64,000 nucleotides of DNA from Betaproteobacteria bacterium (GTDB taxonomy: Bacteria > Pseudomonadota > Gammaproteobacteria > Burkholderiales > Burkholderiaceae_A): NCBI GenBank assembly GCA_016868305.1, contig VGHK01000005.1, positions 1 through 64,000 of the forward strand, read 5' to 3'. Below are positions 43,541-51,961 of the stretch, one piece after another (position 1 is the first letter of the stretch; each line of letters starts with the position of its first letter). The notes beneath the pieces are model-generated. The model was not told the origin of the DNA. It was given only the letters and a program-made list of their open reading frames with translations, and did not search any database. Made by a program: the position numbers and the translations under genes.

Positions 43541-43581
43541 GAGGCAAGGATATCCTAGCTTTTCGTAATTATCGGGATGGT

Positions 43582-44157
43582 ATGGAAGCCTTGCTCGTCT
43601 CAACTGGAGTTGTTGCACTGGCCGAAATCGGCGACAAGACACAGTTGCTAGCGTTTGTCCTCGCGGCTCGGTTCAAGGCGCCACGGCCAATCATTCTGGG
43701 TATTCTTCTGGCTACCCTTGCCAACCATGGGGTTGCTGGAGCCCTAGGCGCCTGGATTACCACCCTGCTTAGCCCTGCGCTTTTAGGCTGGATTCTGGGC
43801 TTGGGCTTTCTTGCCATGGCCATATGGACCCTTGTACCCGACAAGCTTGAGAATACCGATACCAGCACCGCCACGCGCTGGGGGGTATTTGGTACAACCT
43901 TCATTACCTTTTTTCTCGCAGAAATGGGGGATAAAACACAGATTGCCACTGTGGCACTGGCGGCCCACTACGCGCTACCCGTTGTTGTCGTGATCGGTAC
44001 CACGATAGGCATGCTGATCGCCAATGTGCCCGCGGTATTTGCCGGCGAAAGGCTCTCCACGAAGATCCCCTTGAGGCTCATTCGGGCAATTGCAGCATCC
44101 CTGCTTGCCCTGCTAGGCCTCCTCACTCTTTTCGGGGGACGGTATCTGCAGAGCTAA
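43582..44157 (+). CDS. GDT1/UPF0016-family cation exporter
   Basis: A 191-residue, six-helix membrane protein with two copies of the family signature, EIGDKTQLLAF (from residue 15) and EMGDKTQIATVAL (about residue 113). Bacterial members (MneA, Mnx) export manganese or exchange calcium. It lies only 41 bp from the divergently oriented adaptor gene and overlaps the fbpC end by four bases. There is no room for a yybP-ykoY riboswitch upstream, and none was seen. Confidence 0.9.
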   Translation: MEALLVSTGVVALAEIGDKTQLLAFVLAARFKAPRPIILGILLATLANHGVAGALGAWITTLLSPALLGWILGLGFLAMAIWTLVPDKLENTDTSTATRWGVFGTTFITFFLAEMGDKTQIATVALAAHYALPVVVVIGTTIGMLIANVPAVFAGERLSTKIPLRLIRAIAASLLALLGLLTLFGGRYLQS

Positions 44158-45221
44158 CGGCGATAGGCCACCACATGGTCAACCTCGAGCCTGATGCCAA
44201 TCTTCTCGCCCACCGCGTGATTATGGTGCGACGGCACGAGGGCGAGCACCTGGGCACCGCTCGGAAGCCTCAGAGTATAGATAAACTCCGCACCCCGAAA
44301 AGCCTTACGCGCCACCTCCGCGACCATCAGACTGTCATCATCATGCACGATATCGTCCGGGCGAATCAGCACCTCAACCGTGTCTCCGGTATGAAAAAGC
44401 GTCTGAGCCCCTGCCTCGTATTCGCTTGCCTTGCCAGCTGCAAGGTTGCCAAGTTCAATCGCTATCTGGTCACCCGAAAGAACCTTCCCGGGCAGAAAGA
44501 CTCCCTGGCCGATAAAGTCTGCAATAAATCGGGTGTGCGGCTCGTGGTACAGGTTGTAAGGGGTATCCCACTGTTGAATCACACCATCGGTCATCACGCC
44601 CACGACATCGGCAATGGCAAAGGCCTCAAACTGGTCATGGGTCACAAGAAGTCCGGTAATTGCTTCGTTCTTAAGAATCTCACGAACCTCCAAGGCAAGC
44701 TTCTCGCGAAGCACGACATCGAGGTTAGAGAAAGGCTCATCAAGCAGCAGCAGCCGAGGCTGGGGGGCTATAGCCCGGGCCAGCGCAACCCTCTGCTGCT
44801 GCCCGCCGGAAAGCTCGTGGGGATAGGCATGCGCCCGCCCCGTGAGGCCCACTGTTTCCAACATTACCGCCAGACGCTCTGCCCGGGAATCGGGGTCAAG
44901 ATGTCGCAGCCCAAAGGCGATGTTGCCTGCCACCGTAAGGTGGGGGAACAGGGCATAGTCCTGGAACATCATGCCGATCTTGCGAGCCTCTGGGGGCTCT
45001 ACCTTGCCAGAGATGCTGACCTGCTGCCCATCGAGATAGATCTCGCCCTCGGTGGGCGCATCGAATCCTGCTATGAGGCGAAGTACTGTGGTCTTACCGC
45101 AGCCCGAGGGGCCCAGTAGACACCCAAGCTCTCCAGCGGCCAGTGCGAAGCTCACCCCTTTGAGCACTTCTTTAGAGCCAAAGCGATGGGCGAGTGATCT
45201 GACTTGCAGCGCGAGTGTCAT
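44154..45221 (-). CDS. fbpC: Fe(III) ABC transporter ATPase (FbpC-like)
   Basis: The ATP-hydrolysing subunit of an iron(III) importer. Walker A is LLGPSGCGKTTVLRLIAG, the signature LSGGQQQRVALARAIA, Walker B LLLLDEPFSNLD and the switch His is in LLVTHDQFEAFAIAD. A C-terminal TOBE-like regulatory domain (~250-355) is present. The iron assignment rests on the fbpA and fbpB homologues next door. Unlike usual fbpABC operons it is divergent from fbpB, separated by 169 bp that contain a Fur-box-like site, so it is transcribed separately. Confidence 0.9.
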   Translation of the reverse strand: MTLALQVRSLAHRFGSKEVLKGVSFALAAGELGCLLGPSGCGKTTVLRLIAGFDAPTEGEIYLDGQQVSISGKVEPPEARKIGMMFQDYALFPHLTVAGNIAFGLRHLDPDSRAERLAVMLETVGLTGRAHAYPHELSGGQQQRVALARAIAPQPRLLLLDEPFSNLDVVLREKLALEVREILKNEAITGLLVTHDQFEAFAIADVVGVMTDGVIQQWDTPYNLYHEPHTRFIADFIGQGVFLPGKVLSGDQIAIELGNLAAGKASEYEAGAQTLFHTGDTVEVLIRPDDIVHDDDSLMVAEVARKAFRGAEFIYTLRLPSGAQVLALVPSHHNHAVGEKIGIRLEVDHVVAYRR

Positions 45222-45284
45222 TCAGAACCACAGTCTGGAAGAAACAAGGGAGTCTGGTCTCGGGACGGAAGAACCATCTAAACA

Positions 45285-45303
45285 AATGCGAATAATTCTA
45301 TTT
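45285..45303. promoter_or_regulatory. Fur box between fbpC and fbpB
   Basis: AATGCGAATAATTCTATTT resembles the common 19-bp Fur site form AATGAGAATNATTCTCATT at about 15 positions. It lies in the shared upstream region of divergent fbpC and fbpB. A second copy with 14 of 19 identical bases (on the opposite strand) precedes fbpA, which strengthens the call. Confidence 0.7.
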
Positions 45304-45402
45304 TACAATAAGGGGGCTGGCAATAAATTGAACGGGCAATAATTTGAAAATCCCAGCCATCGTCTTATCGGTTGTTCTCGATACCCTTCAGTGCTGGCCT
45401 GC

Positions 45403-47028
45403 ATGACTGCCTACCGAACCCGATACCCTCCCCTGCTCATTACCGCGATTTTCATGGCGCTGCTGGTGTCTATGCCCGTGATCAGCATCGTGTTTCATGC
45501 ATTGCAGACAGCTTCCGGGGGCGTCTGGTCTCATCTGGTCAGCACGGTACTGGGCGACTACGTTTTCAATAGTGTCGCTCTGGCTCTAGGTGCGGGGCTT
45601 GGTGCGGCCGTGCTCGGAACAGCCACTGCCTGGATAGTCGCCATGTATCGGTTCAGGGGGCAAAGCTTTTTACAATGGGCACTGCTGCTACCTCTGGCCA
45701 TGCCCACCTATGTCATTGCCTATGCCTACACCGATTTTTTCCAGTACGCAGGCCCTCTTCAGACGCAGCTGCGGGACTGGTTTGGCTGGACACGCAGCGA
45801 CTACTGGTTTCCCGAAATTCGATCGCTACCGGGCGCCATCGTTATCTTCAGTCTAGTCTTTTATCCCTATGTATACGTTCTGGCGCGAGCGGCCTTTGTA
45901 GAACGGTCCGCATCTCTTATTGACGCGGCTCGCTGCCTCGGATGTAGCCCCAGAGAGGCGTTTTTTCGAGTCGCGCTTCCGCTGGCACGACCGGCAGTGG
46001 CAGGAGGAGTCGCCCTCGTGGTCATGGAGAGCCTTGCGGAGTTTGGGGCGGTCTCGTACTTTGGCGTACCCACCTTTACAACAGGCATCTACCGCGCCTG
46101 GTACAGCTTCGGCGACCCCGTGGCGGCCTCGCAACTTGCCGCGAGTCTTTTGGGTGTGGTTGCGCTGGCTCTGGTTCTAGAGCGGGCAAGCCGAGGGCGG
46201 GCCACTTTCGATGACAAAGGGGGAAGACCACGACCACGGCCCGTGTTGTCAATTCCGCGCGCGATCCTGGCCTGGTCGCTTTGTTCCGTGCCCCTAATAG
46301 GAGGGTTCGTTCTCCCTGCAGGCCTTCTGCTGTCCATGGCCGCTAGTGAGGGCGATCGAGAGTTTGGCATGAAGTATCTATCCCTTGCGGGAAACAGCCT
46401 TGTTTTGGCGGTGACGGCAAGCCTGCTCACCCTTGGGGTAGCGCTTTTGCTCGGTTATGCGGGCCGGCTCCATCCTGGCCGACTTACCACAAGCGTTAAA
46501 CGGTTTGCCGCACTGGGTTATGCGGTCCCGGGCACTGTGATCGCCGTGGGCGCACTGATCCCGCTGACCGCTCTTGATCACCTGCTTATCAATTGGGCGC
46601 AGAGGCATCTCGCAGAAGACATAGGGCTGGTAATCACCGGATCCGCAATCGCACTCGTATTTGCCTACCTTGCCCGTTTTCTTGCAGTAGCGCTTAACGC
46701 CATTGAGGCCAGCCTCTCAAGGTTACGACCAAGCATTGACGAGGCGGCCCGCAGCCTTGGCGAAAAAGGAATTGGCCTGCTCGCCCGGGTACACATCCCA
46801 CTGCTCTCGGGGGGAATCATCTCAGGCATGCTTCTGGTGTTTGTGGATGTCATGAAAGAGCTGCCCGCTACTATCGTGCTACGGCCTTTTAACTTCGAAA
46901 CTCTAGCCACCCAAGTCTACATTCTGGCCGCTGATGAACGCCTCGCCGAGGCTGCAACCCCTTCCTTGATAATCGTCGCGGTCGGGCTGCTGCCTGTCAT
47001 TCTGCTGTCACGTACCCTTCGATCCTAG
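45403..47028 (+). CDS. fbpB: Fe(III) ABC transporter permease (FbpB-like)
   Basis: A fused two-domain iron permease of 541 residues with about twelve membrane helices. Two EAA loops that contact the ATPase are visible: LIDAARCLGCSPREAFFRVALPLARP and, in the second half, SIDEAARSLGEKGIGLLARVHIPLL (each quoted only to locate it; key cores are AARCLGCSP and AARSLGEKG). The ATG at 45403 is chosen; the tracked GTG at 45391 is four codons earlier, and neither has a clear ribosome site. It lies on the plus strand between fbpC and fbpA, which are both on the minus strand. Confidence 0.9.
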   Translation: MTAYRTRYPPLLITAIFMALLVSMPVISIVFHALQTASGGVWSHLVSTVLGDYVFNSVALALGAGLGAAVLGTATAWIVAMYRFRGQSFLQWALLLPLAMPTYVIAYAYTDFFQYAGPLQTQLRDWFGWTRSDYWFPEIRSLPGAIVIFSLVFYPYVYVLARAAFVERSASLIDAARCLGCSPREAFFRVALPLARPAVAGGVALVVMESLAEFGAVSYFGVPTFTTGIYRAWYSFGDPVAASQLAASLLGVVALALVLERASRGRATFDDKGGRPRPRPVLSIPRAILAWSLCSVPLIGGFVLPAGLLLSMAASEGDREFGMKYLSLAGNSLVLAVTASLLTLGVALLLGYAGRLHPGRLTTSVKRFAALGYAVPGTVIAVGALIPLTALDHLLINWAQRHLAEDIGLVITGSAIALVFAYLARFLAVALNAIEASLSRLRPSIDEAARSLGEKGIGLLARVHIPLLSGGIISGMLLVFVDVMKELPATIVLRPFNFETLATQVYILAADERLAEAATPSLIIVAVGLLPVILLSRTLRS

Positions 47029-47035
47029 CGCCCAT

Positions 47036-48061
47036 TTACCGCCACCCCGCCTGATCGATAAACTGCTGCGCCTTGGGCGAGTATTGTGCCAGCGCCCCTG
47101 CACGCAGACCATCCACCTTAAACCCGCCGAGCTTTTCAAGATAGGGGTTGTTGGGCTTTGCTGACCTCACCACGGGCCACTCATTGTTACCATTGGCAAA
47201 GTAAAACTGCGCCTCATCGGAAGTGAGGTACTCGAGAAACTTCTGGGCAGCAACCTTATTCGGCGCAGTCTTGAGCATGCCTCCCCCCGAAATGTTGACA
47301 TGGGTGCCCTTGCCATTCTGATCCGGAAAGACAATACCTACGCGACGCACAACCTCCTGATCTGCGGGCTTATCTGAGGCCATTAGGCGTGCAAAGTAAT
47401 AATGGTTGCTTAGGGCAAGATCGCATTCGCCCGCGGCCACAGCACGAATCTGATCGGTGTCGCCACCCTTGGGGGCACGTGCCAGATTCGACACTACGCC
47501 TCTGGCCCAGGACAACGCCTTATCATTGCCATGGTTATAGATAATCGATGCCATTAGGCTTCGGTTGTAAACATGCCCCCCGGAGCGCACACAGACCCTG
47601 CCCATAAACTTTGGGTCAGCAAGGTCGGCATAGTTTTGAACATCGGCCGGGTTAACCTTATCCACGTTGTAAAAGATCGTACGGGCGCGATAAGAAAATC
47701 CAAACCACCTGTCGTCCGTGCCCCGAAACTGGATGGGAATACGATCCCGAATCAGTGTTGAGTTTATTGAGACAAAAAAGCCTGCGTCGTCTGCCGCCTG
47801 CAGGTTTGCGGCATCGACCGTGATAAAGACATCTGCAGGACTGGCACTACCCTCACGGCGTATGCGCTGGATAAGCTCATCTTCCTTGCCATCGATGCGA
47901 TTGACCTTGATGCCCGTAGCCTTGGTGAAGTTGGCATAAAGGATCTCGTCAGACTGGTAGTGGCGAGAGGAGTACAGGTTGAGAACCTGTTGTTGTGCGG
48001 TGACTGCACCGGAAAGAAAGAGCCCAGAAGCCAGGGAGACAACCAGAGTGCGAAAAATCAT
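47036..48061 (-). CDS. fbpA: Fe(III) ABC transporter substrate-binding protein (FbpA/FutA-like)
   Basis: The periplasmic ferric-ion receptor, 341 residues. The signal peptide is MIFRTLVVSLASGLFLSGAVTAQ and the mature start QVLNLYSSRHYQSDE is classic for FbpA/FutA. Iron-ligand tyrosines are expected in SSRHYQ and in the ALSNHYYFARL segment. The tracked start at 48199 adds an out-of-family leader; the ATG at 48061 has GAGGA five bases upstream. A Fur-box-like sequence lies ~100 bp upstream. It is convergent with fbpB with seven bases between their ends. Confidence 0.92.
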   Translation of the reverse strand: MIFRTLVVSLASGLFLSGAVTAQQQVLNLYSSRHYQSDEILYANFTKATGIKVNRIDGKEDELIQRIRREGSASPADVFITVDAANLQAADDAGFFVSINSTLIRDRIPIQFRGTDDRWFGFSYRARTIFYNVDKVNPADVQNYADLADPKFMGRVCVRSGGHVYNRSLMASIIYNHGNDKALSWARGVVSNLARAPKGGDTDQIRAVAAGECDLALSNHYYFARLMASDKPADQEVVRRVGIVFPDQNGKGTHVNISGGGMLKTAPNKVAAQKFLEYLTSDEAQFYFANGNNEWPVVRSAKPNNPYLEKLGGFKVDGLRAGALAQYSPKAQQFIDQAGWR

Positions 48062-48374
48062 GAAGTCCTCAGCAGAAAAAGGTTGGTTGCGACACCATGC
48101 CACCCGTGCATACGGAGTTACCCCGAAAGTTTGGGCATAGCCACGACAACCTAATATTAATGAGATTCGTTCGCATTTGCAACAAGACGGGGAATTCACT
48201 CACCCCCTGCACCCGGGCACGCCCTCTGGAAAGGGTAGCCGATAGCCCGTCACCGCCTCCTGCAAAGCCTTCCGGCAGGCATCACCCAGGCCCCTCAGGG
48301 CTGCCCAAGGCAAAAATAAGGTCATAATTCAATCTTATCCTCGTCCATCCACCCCAACCCACCCCGACACCGCA
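48062..48374. other. Intergenic region between divergent fbpA and DUF502 gene
   Basis: This 313-bp stretch holds the fbpA promoter region with a Fur-box-like site at 48159-48177. A 41-codon minus-strand ORF (48200-48325) with no ribosome site or recognised family is also present and is not called as a gene. The rest carries no repeat, RNA or terminator that I can recognise. Confidence 0.5.
48159..48177. promoter_or_regulatory. Fur box upstream of fbpA
   Basis: AATGAGATTCGTTCGCATT matches the AATGAGAATNATTCTCATT form of the Fur site at about 15 of 19 positions. It lies ~100 bp before the fbpA ATG. Read on the other strand it is close to the site in front of fbpB/fbpC. Confidence 0.7.
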
Positions 48375-49091
48375 ATGACGCAAACCACCCCCTCTCCCCA
48401 ACAGCGACCACGGATTATGCGGATTTTTATTGCCGGAATCCTCGCGATACTGCCACTCTTAGCCACCGCTGTTCTGTTCATCTTTACAGCAAAAATCGCG
48501 ATCGAGTGGTTTGGACCATCCAGCGGATTTGGCAAGATACTGATTGCTATGGGATTCGGAGTAACTGGGTCTGAGTGGGCGGGCTATGCCATCGGACTAG
48601 CGCTGGTATGCGGCCTGATTTTCGTACTCGGGTTCGTAGTAGAAAAAGGTCTGCAGAAATGGTTCCATAGCCTTGTCGATGGCCTGGTTGGCAGAATTCC
48701 TGTTGTTAGAACCGTCTATGAAACCATCCGTCAGTTTCTTAACCTGGTTGCTCGTAAAGATAACAACGAGGCTCTCAACAGCATGCAACCGGTATGGTGC
48801 CAGTTCGGCGGCAAGAGCGGTGTTACCGCACTTGCCCTACTCTCGTCATCTCAGCCGGTATATGTGAATAGTCAGCTTTGTTATGCAGTAATTATTCCGA
48901 CGGCCCCGGTGCCCATTGGCGGTGGACTACTTTTCGTCCCCGTCGACTGGATTGCCAATGCCGACATTGGCATGGACGCCCTGACAAGTATCTATGTTTC
49001 CATGGGCGTTACTGCGCCGCAGTTCATCAAACCGGTACCATCCATCGCCACGCCAGTCACGCCCGGTACAGCGTCAAACCCTGGAACCTAG
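48375..49091 (+). CDS. DUF502-family membrane protein
   Basis: A 238-residue protein with two N-terminal membrane segments (IFIAGILAILPLLATAVLFIF and a second around AGYAIGLALVCGLIFVLGFVV). A soluble domain follows, with the family's landmark GRIPVVRTVYETIRQ and a GGGLLFVPVDWI stretch. Members are widespread in proteobacteria and plants (COV-like) and have no settled biochemical role. The C-terminus is Pro/Thr-rich. The VOC gene follows after 36 bp and may be co-transcribed. Confidence 0.88.
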   Translation: MTQTTPSPQQRPRIMRIFIAGILAILPLLATAVLFIFTAKIAIEWFGPSSGFGKILIAMGFGVTGSEWAGYAIGLALVCGLIFVLGFVVEKGLQKWFHSLVDGLVGRIPVVRTVYETIRQFLNLVARKDNNEALNSMQPVWCQFGGKSGVTALALLSSSQPVYVNSQLCYAVIIPTAPVPIGGGLLFVPVDWIANADIGMDALTSIYVSMGVTAPQFIKPVPSIATPVTPGTASNPGT

Positions 49092-49127
49092 ACCCCCTTA
49101 ACGAGATCACTACTTTTCGAGGTTCTT

Positions 49128-49565
49128 ATGCCCGTAACCAAACTCGCCCATTATTCGGTACGCACAACAGACATCGACGCCTCCAGGCACTTTTACACTA
49201 AGGTGCTAGGCTTTAGAGAAGGATTCCGACCTGCCTTTAAGTTCCCAGGAATCTGGCTCTACCACGGCGAAGATGAGGCGGACTACGGAGTGGTGCATAT
49301 TGTTGGCATCGATCCAGACAATCCTGAGGGGCTCACCGACTATCTCGGTGAGATAGATCCAGGCACCCTTCACGGTAGTGCGGCTGTAGACCATTTGGCA
49401 TTTCTTGCCAAAGACCTTGCTCAGATGCGGGCAACCTTAGGGCGCGAAAAGATCGCGTTCCGCGAACGTACGGTGCCAGATCTCGGTCTACATCAGGTCT
49501 TTTTCGAAGACCCCTCCGGAGTAACAATCGAACTCAACTTTCCCGTATCAGAGGCGGCCGTCTAG
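49128..49565 (+). CDS. VOC-superfamily (glyoxalase/dioxygenase-fold) protein
   Basis: A 145-residue two-module VOC protein. Metal-ligand positions are suggested by KLAHYSVRTTDID at the start of module one, VDHLAFLAKDL at the start of module two, and the terminal Glu in GVTIELNFP. The module pairs typically bind a divalent metal and act on glyoxals, catechols or epoxides, but the substrate cannot be read. The ATG follows the DUF502 gene closely on the same strand. Confidence 0.85.
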   Translation: MPVTKLAHYSVRTTDIDASRHFYTKVLGFREGFRPAFKFPGIWLYHGEDEADYGVVHIVGIDPDNPEGLTDYLGEIDPGTLHGSAAVDHLAFLAKDLAQMRATLGREKIAFRERTVPDLGLHQVFFEDPSGVTIELNFPVSEAAV

Positions 49566-49646
49566 AGCACAACCAGCTGAGGTCCGCGACGCCGGGTAGC
49601 GTTTGTCGCGATAAAAATCGGGGTATAGGCAGCCAGCGGTCGGGGC

Positions 49647-49674
49647 CTTGAAATCCGAAAAATCATCACCACCT
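49647..49674 (+). promoter_or_regulatory. Heat-shock (sigma-32) promoter of hsp20
   Basis: CTTGAAA at 49647-49653 is an exact match to the sigma-32 -35 core. After 13 bp CACCACCT fits the CCCCAT-type -10 at most positions. Transcription would start near 49681, about 65 nt before the hsp20 ATG, leaving room for the thermometer hairpins. Confidence 0.65.
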
Positions 49675-49684
49675 TTCGGGATGT

Positions 49685-49739
49685 AAGGTGCCTTCGGGGC
49701 CTTGCTTTCCCTTTTTAACTCGCTTTCTTTTAAAGGAGT
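49685..49739 (+). promoter_or_regulatory. ROSE-like RNA thermometer in the hsp20 leader
   Basis: The ribosome site AAAGGAGT (49732-49739) can pair with ACTC-G-CTTT (49718-49726), leaving a single bulged G and a five-base loop. This reproduces the U(U/C)GCU anti-Shine-Dalgarno with bulged G that defines ROSE elements of small heat-shock genes. An upstream hairpin (49685-49703) pairs AAGG/CCTT around a C(UUCG)G tetraloop. Heating would open the weak SD helix and allow translation. Confidence 0.72.
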
Positions 49740-49745
49740 ATTTTG

Positions 49746-50216
49746 ATGAACTATTCATTTGGTCGTGACCTGCTTCTCTCTTCGGTGGGATTCGAGCGCC
49801 TGCTTGACACTTTCTCTGAAATGGAAAAGTCAGGAACCGGCAATCTTGCGCCAAACTATCCCCCGTACAACATCGTTAAGCAGTCAGAAAATCAGTACGT
49901 CATTGAGTTGGCTGTCGCTGGCTTCAAGCGCGAGGAGATCGAAATCACCGCAGAGGCCACCAAGCTCAGTATCGTCGGCAAAATTGCAACACCGCGTAAT
50001 GGGGAGTTCTTGCATCGGGGCATCGCCACCAGAGACTTTCGGCACGAATTCACCCTGGCAGAAACAGTGGTAGTGCGGGCCGCAGACCTCGTGGGTGGTC
50101 TCTTGGTGGTACGCCTTGAAAACGTGATTCCAGAAGAGAAGAAACCACGCAAGATTCTCATCGGGGCAACCGAGCCTTCACTGGTAATCGAAAACCAGCA
50201 GGCAAGAGCAGCATAA
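49746..50216 (+). CDS. Small heat-shock protein (Hsp20/IbpA family)
   Basis: A 156-residue alpha-crystallin-domain chaperone that holds unfolding proteins. The domain spans ~35-130 (PPYNIVKQSENQYVIELAVA ... LVVRLENVIPEEKKPRKI) and the N-terminus SFGRDLLLSSVGFERLLD matches IbpA-type proteins. The start is the ATG at 49746, seven bases after AAAGGAG; the tracked TTG at 49743 is one codon earlier. A sigma-32-like promoter and a ROSE-like thermometer in the leader indicate double heat control. Confidence 0.94.
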   Translation: MNYSFGRDLLLSSVGFERLLDTFSEMEKSGTGNLAPNYPPYNIVKQSENQYVIELAVAGFKREEIEITAEATKLSIVGKIATPRNGEFLHRGIATRDFRHEFTLAETVVVRAADLVGGLLVVRLENVIPEEKKPRKILIGATEPSLVIENQQARAA

Positions 50217-50230
50217 ATCTTGTGGTTAAC

Positions 50231-50250
50231 AGGGGGGATTCATTCCCCCT
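50231..50250 (+). terminator. Hairpin after hsp20
   Basis: AGGGGGGA and TTCCCCCT form an eight-base stem with a TTCA loop 15 bp after the hsp20 stop. No T-run follows, so it may stabilise the 3' end rather than terminate. Confidence 0.4.
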
Positions 50251-50286
50251 CACCTCGCCTTCGAAATTAGCTCAGTGCCAAAGGTC

Positions 50287-50645
50287 CTAGTTCTTATGGG
50301 CCGCCAACACGGCTTTTACAAGCGCATAAAGCCCAGGTAGATCATTGCGAACCGTCCTCCAAACTATTTCGAAATCAATCTTGTCATAGCCATGGGAAAG
50401 GCGATTTCGCATTGCATACATAGCCTGCCTGGGGATGTCGGAATTCGAGGCAGCGAAGCCAGGATTAACTCTCTGAATGTTATTGGCAGCTTCGCCAATT
50501 ACCTCAATATTTCTCGCCACAGCGTCTTGCAACAACTCGCTTTTAAGGAAGGCGGCATCATCAACGCTGTTAAATGTCGCTCAATCCGTTCGATTGCGGA
50601 GAGTATGTGCTCCAGATAGTCGATAAGACGCAAAGCCTTGTTCAT
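50287..50645 (-). pseudogene. hepT: HepT-type HEPN toxin, frameshifted
   Basis: HepT is the HEPN RNase toxin of the MntA-HepT system. The C-terminal ORF (LQDAVARNIEVIGEAANNI ... RNRLSHGYDKID) keeps the RX4HXY active motif. The N-terminus is encoded upstream in another frame: MNKALRLIDYLEHILSAIERIERHLT from the ATG at 50645, and then one base short near 50565-50568 the frame changes to VDDAAFLKSELLQDAVA. A single-base deletion (or sequencing error) therefore breaks the gene. The ATG overlaps the mntA stop (ATGA), as in intact pairs. Confidence 0.8.
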
Positions 50646-50932
50646 AGAGGCACCGCCTCAGCTAGAACGACATGACGAAATTTTTCGGGCAAAGCTTTTG
50701 GCGTCAGAACATCAACTTTCACACCCAGTAGCGCCTCAAGTTCAACTTGAATTTTTGCTACATCCATCAGCGACGTTTTCGGGGTGGGATCAATTAAGAT
50801 GTCGAGGTCACTCTGATCACTGTCAGCACCGTGGACGACTGAACCAAATACCCTTGGATTCAGAGCGTTGTGGCTCTCTACTATCGAGCGTATGACTGCG
50901 CGCTTGGCCTGCAAAGCAATTGATGGCTTCAT
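50642..50932 (-). CDS. mntA: MntA-type nucleotidyltransferase antitoxin
   Basis: A 96-residue minimal nucleotidyltransferase (MNT). The catalytic pattern GSX10DXD is exact in VFGSVVHGADSDQSDLDILID. In MntA-HepT modules this antitoxin AMPylates a tyrosine of HepT to silence it. The start is taken at the ATG 50932; the tracked GTG (50944) is four codons earlier. It lies ~60 bp beyond the 3' end of tRNA-Asn, a common landing place for mobile DNA, and overlaps its partner by four bases. With HepT frameshifted, the antitoxin may have no target. Confidence 0.85.
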   Translation of the reverse strand: MKPSIALQAKRAVIRSIVESHNALNPRVFGSVVHGADSDQSDLDILIDPTPKTSLMDVAKIQVELEALLGVKVDVLTPKALPEKFRHVVLAEAVPL

Positions 50933-50992
50933 GACGACTTTCACCGCCGGAAGTGATACGGGGTCAATAAACTGCGCTGCTACAAGAACTAG

Positions 50993-51068
50993 TGGCTCCC
51001 CGACCTGGGCTCGAACCAGGGACCTACGGATTAACAGTCCGGCGCTCTACCGACTGAGCTATCGGGGA
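50993..51068 (-). tRNA. tRNA-Asn (GTT)
   Basis: On the minus strand the cloverleaf reads from TCCCCGA with a perfect acceptor partner TCGGGGA, discriminator G and encoded CCA. The anticodon loop is CTGTTAA (anticodon GTT), and TTCGAGC forms the T loop. Length with CCA is 76 nt. Confidence 0.97.
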
Positions 51069-51277
51069 AAGAATAAGGTTAAAGGTGGTAAACACCTGTT
51101 AAACCGGACTGCCTTAGATTGCGCTAGCCCAGATTACCCTCAAATTGTAACAAAGATCAGCTGAGCGGGCGCAACCCTTTTTACCCAAGTTCCTCTGACG
51201 ACCTTAGTTTGCTATTCTTCAATTATTCAAAAAGTCCCCCGCCACCGCTCCCCATCACCCTAAGGTCTGCGTTCACC

Positions 51278-51961
51278 ATGAAAATTCCGGCAAGTGCAAA
51301 GTCTATCGTTCCGTTCCTGATCACGTTTTTAGCATCGGGGCAGGTCCTCGCCCAGCCTCCCGGCAGCGGATATGTCCGCGACGGATCGGGCTCCGTGGTG
51401 CGCAGCGGGTTTGGCTTCTGTGTCACCACGGGGTACTTTACCCAGAGCCTTGCCACTGAGGAATGCGACCCCAGTCTAGCCAAGCCGCCGGCGCCCGCGC
51501 AAGCGCCGGCCCCCCCACCCCCCGCCCCGCCGGCGCCTGCTGCTGCAACACCGCCAACACCATCGCCAGCGCCCGCCTCTATTCCGGTGGTCGTGCCTGC
51601 CGCGCAGAATGTCACCTATAAGGCAGACAGCTTTTTTGACTTCGATCGGTCAGCGGTAAAGCCTGAAGGCCAGGCCGCCTTGCGCAATCTTTTGTCGCAA
51701 GCAAAAGGCGCAACCATCGAGCAGATTCGTATTGAGGGCCACACCTGCTCCACAGGGCCTGCAAACTACAATATGGCGCTCTCGTTACGCCGGGCGGAGG
51801 CAGTGAAAGCATTCCTGGTTAAAGAAGGGGTTCCAGCCGACAAGATCGTTACCGAAGGTTTTGGGGAATCACAGCCCACAGCCTCGAACACCACCTCGGA
51901 GGGGCGTAGCCGCAACCGCCGGGTTGAGGTTCAGTTTGCAGGAAGTCGCATTGCGCGCTGA
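51278..51961 (+). CDS. ompA: OmpA-family outer-membrane/peptidoglycan-linking protein
   Basis: A 227-residue exported protein. The signal peptide is [16 protein letters not shown], followed by [24 protein letters not shown], a segment typical of the short betaproteobacterial OmpA, a Pro/Ala-rich linker and a C-terminal OmpA peptidoglycan-binding domain ([34 protein letters not shown]). The start at ATG 51278 is directly before the signal; the tracked 51209 is too early. The order ompA-ubiG-gph is common in Burkholderiales. A two-cysteine motif in the linker-proximal part could form a disulfide. Confidence 0.92.
   Translation: MKIPASAKSIVPFLITFLASGQVLAQPPGSGYVRDGSGSVVRSGFGFCVTTGYFTQSLATEECDPSLAKPPAPAQAPAPPPPAPPAPAAATPPTPSPAPASIPVVVPAAQNVTYKADSFFDFDRSAVKPEGQAALRNLLSQAKGATIEQIRIEGHTCSTGPANYNMALSLRRAEAVKAFLVKEGVPADKIVTEGFGESQPTASNTTSEGRSRNRRVEVQFAGSRIAR

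Noticed and set aside
43541-43581. Manganese riboswitch in front of the GDT1-family gene
   Set aside because: Only 41 bp separate it from the divergent adaptor gene, too short for a yybP-ykoY element.
44175-45119. 314-codon plus-strand ORF opposite fbpC
   Set aside because: The opposite strand carries all ABC ATPase motifs; this long open frame is a composition effect.
48200-48325. 41-codon minus-strand ORF in the gap upstream of fbpA
   Set aside because: It has an ATG and a plausible composition but no ribosome site or known family. A homology search would be needed; noted only in the intergenic entry.
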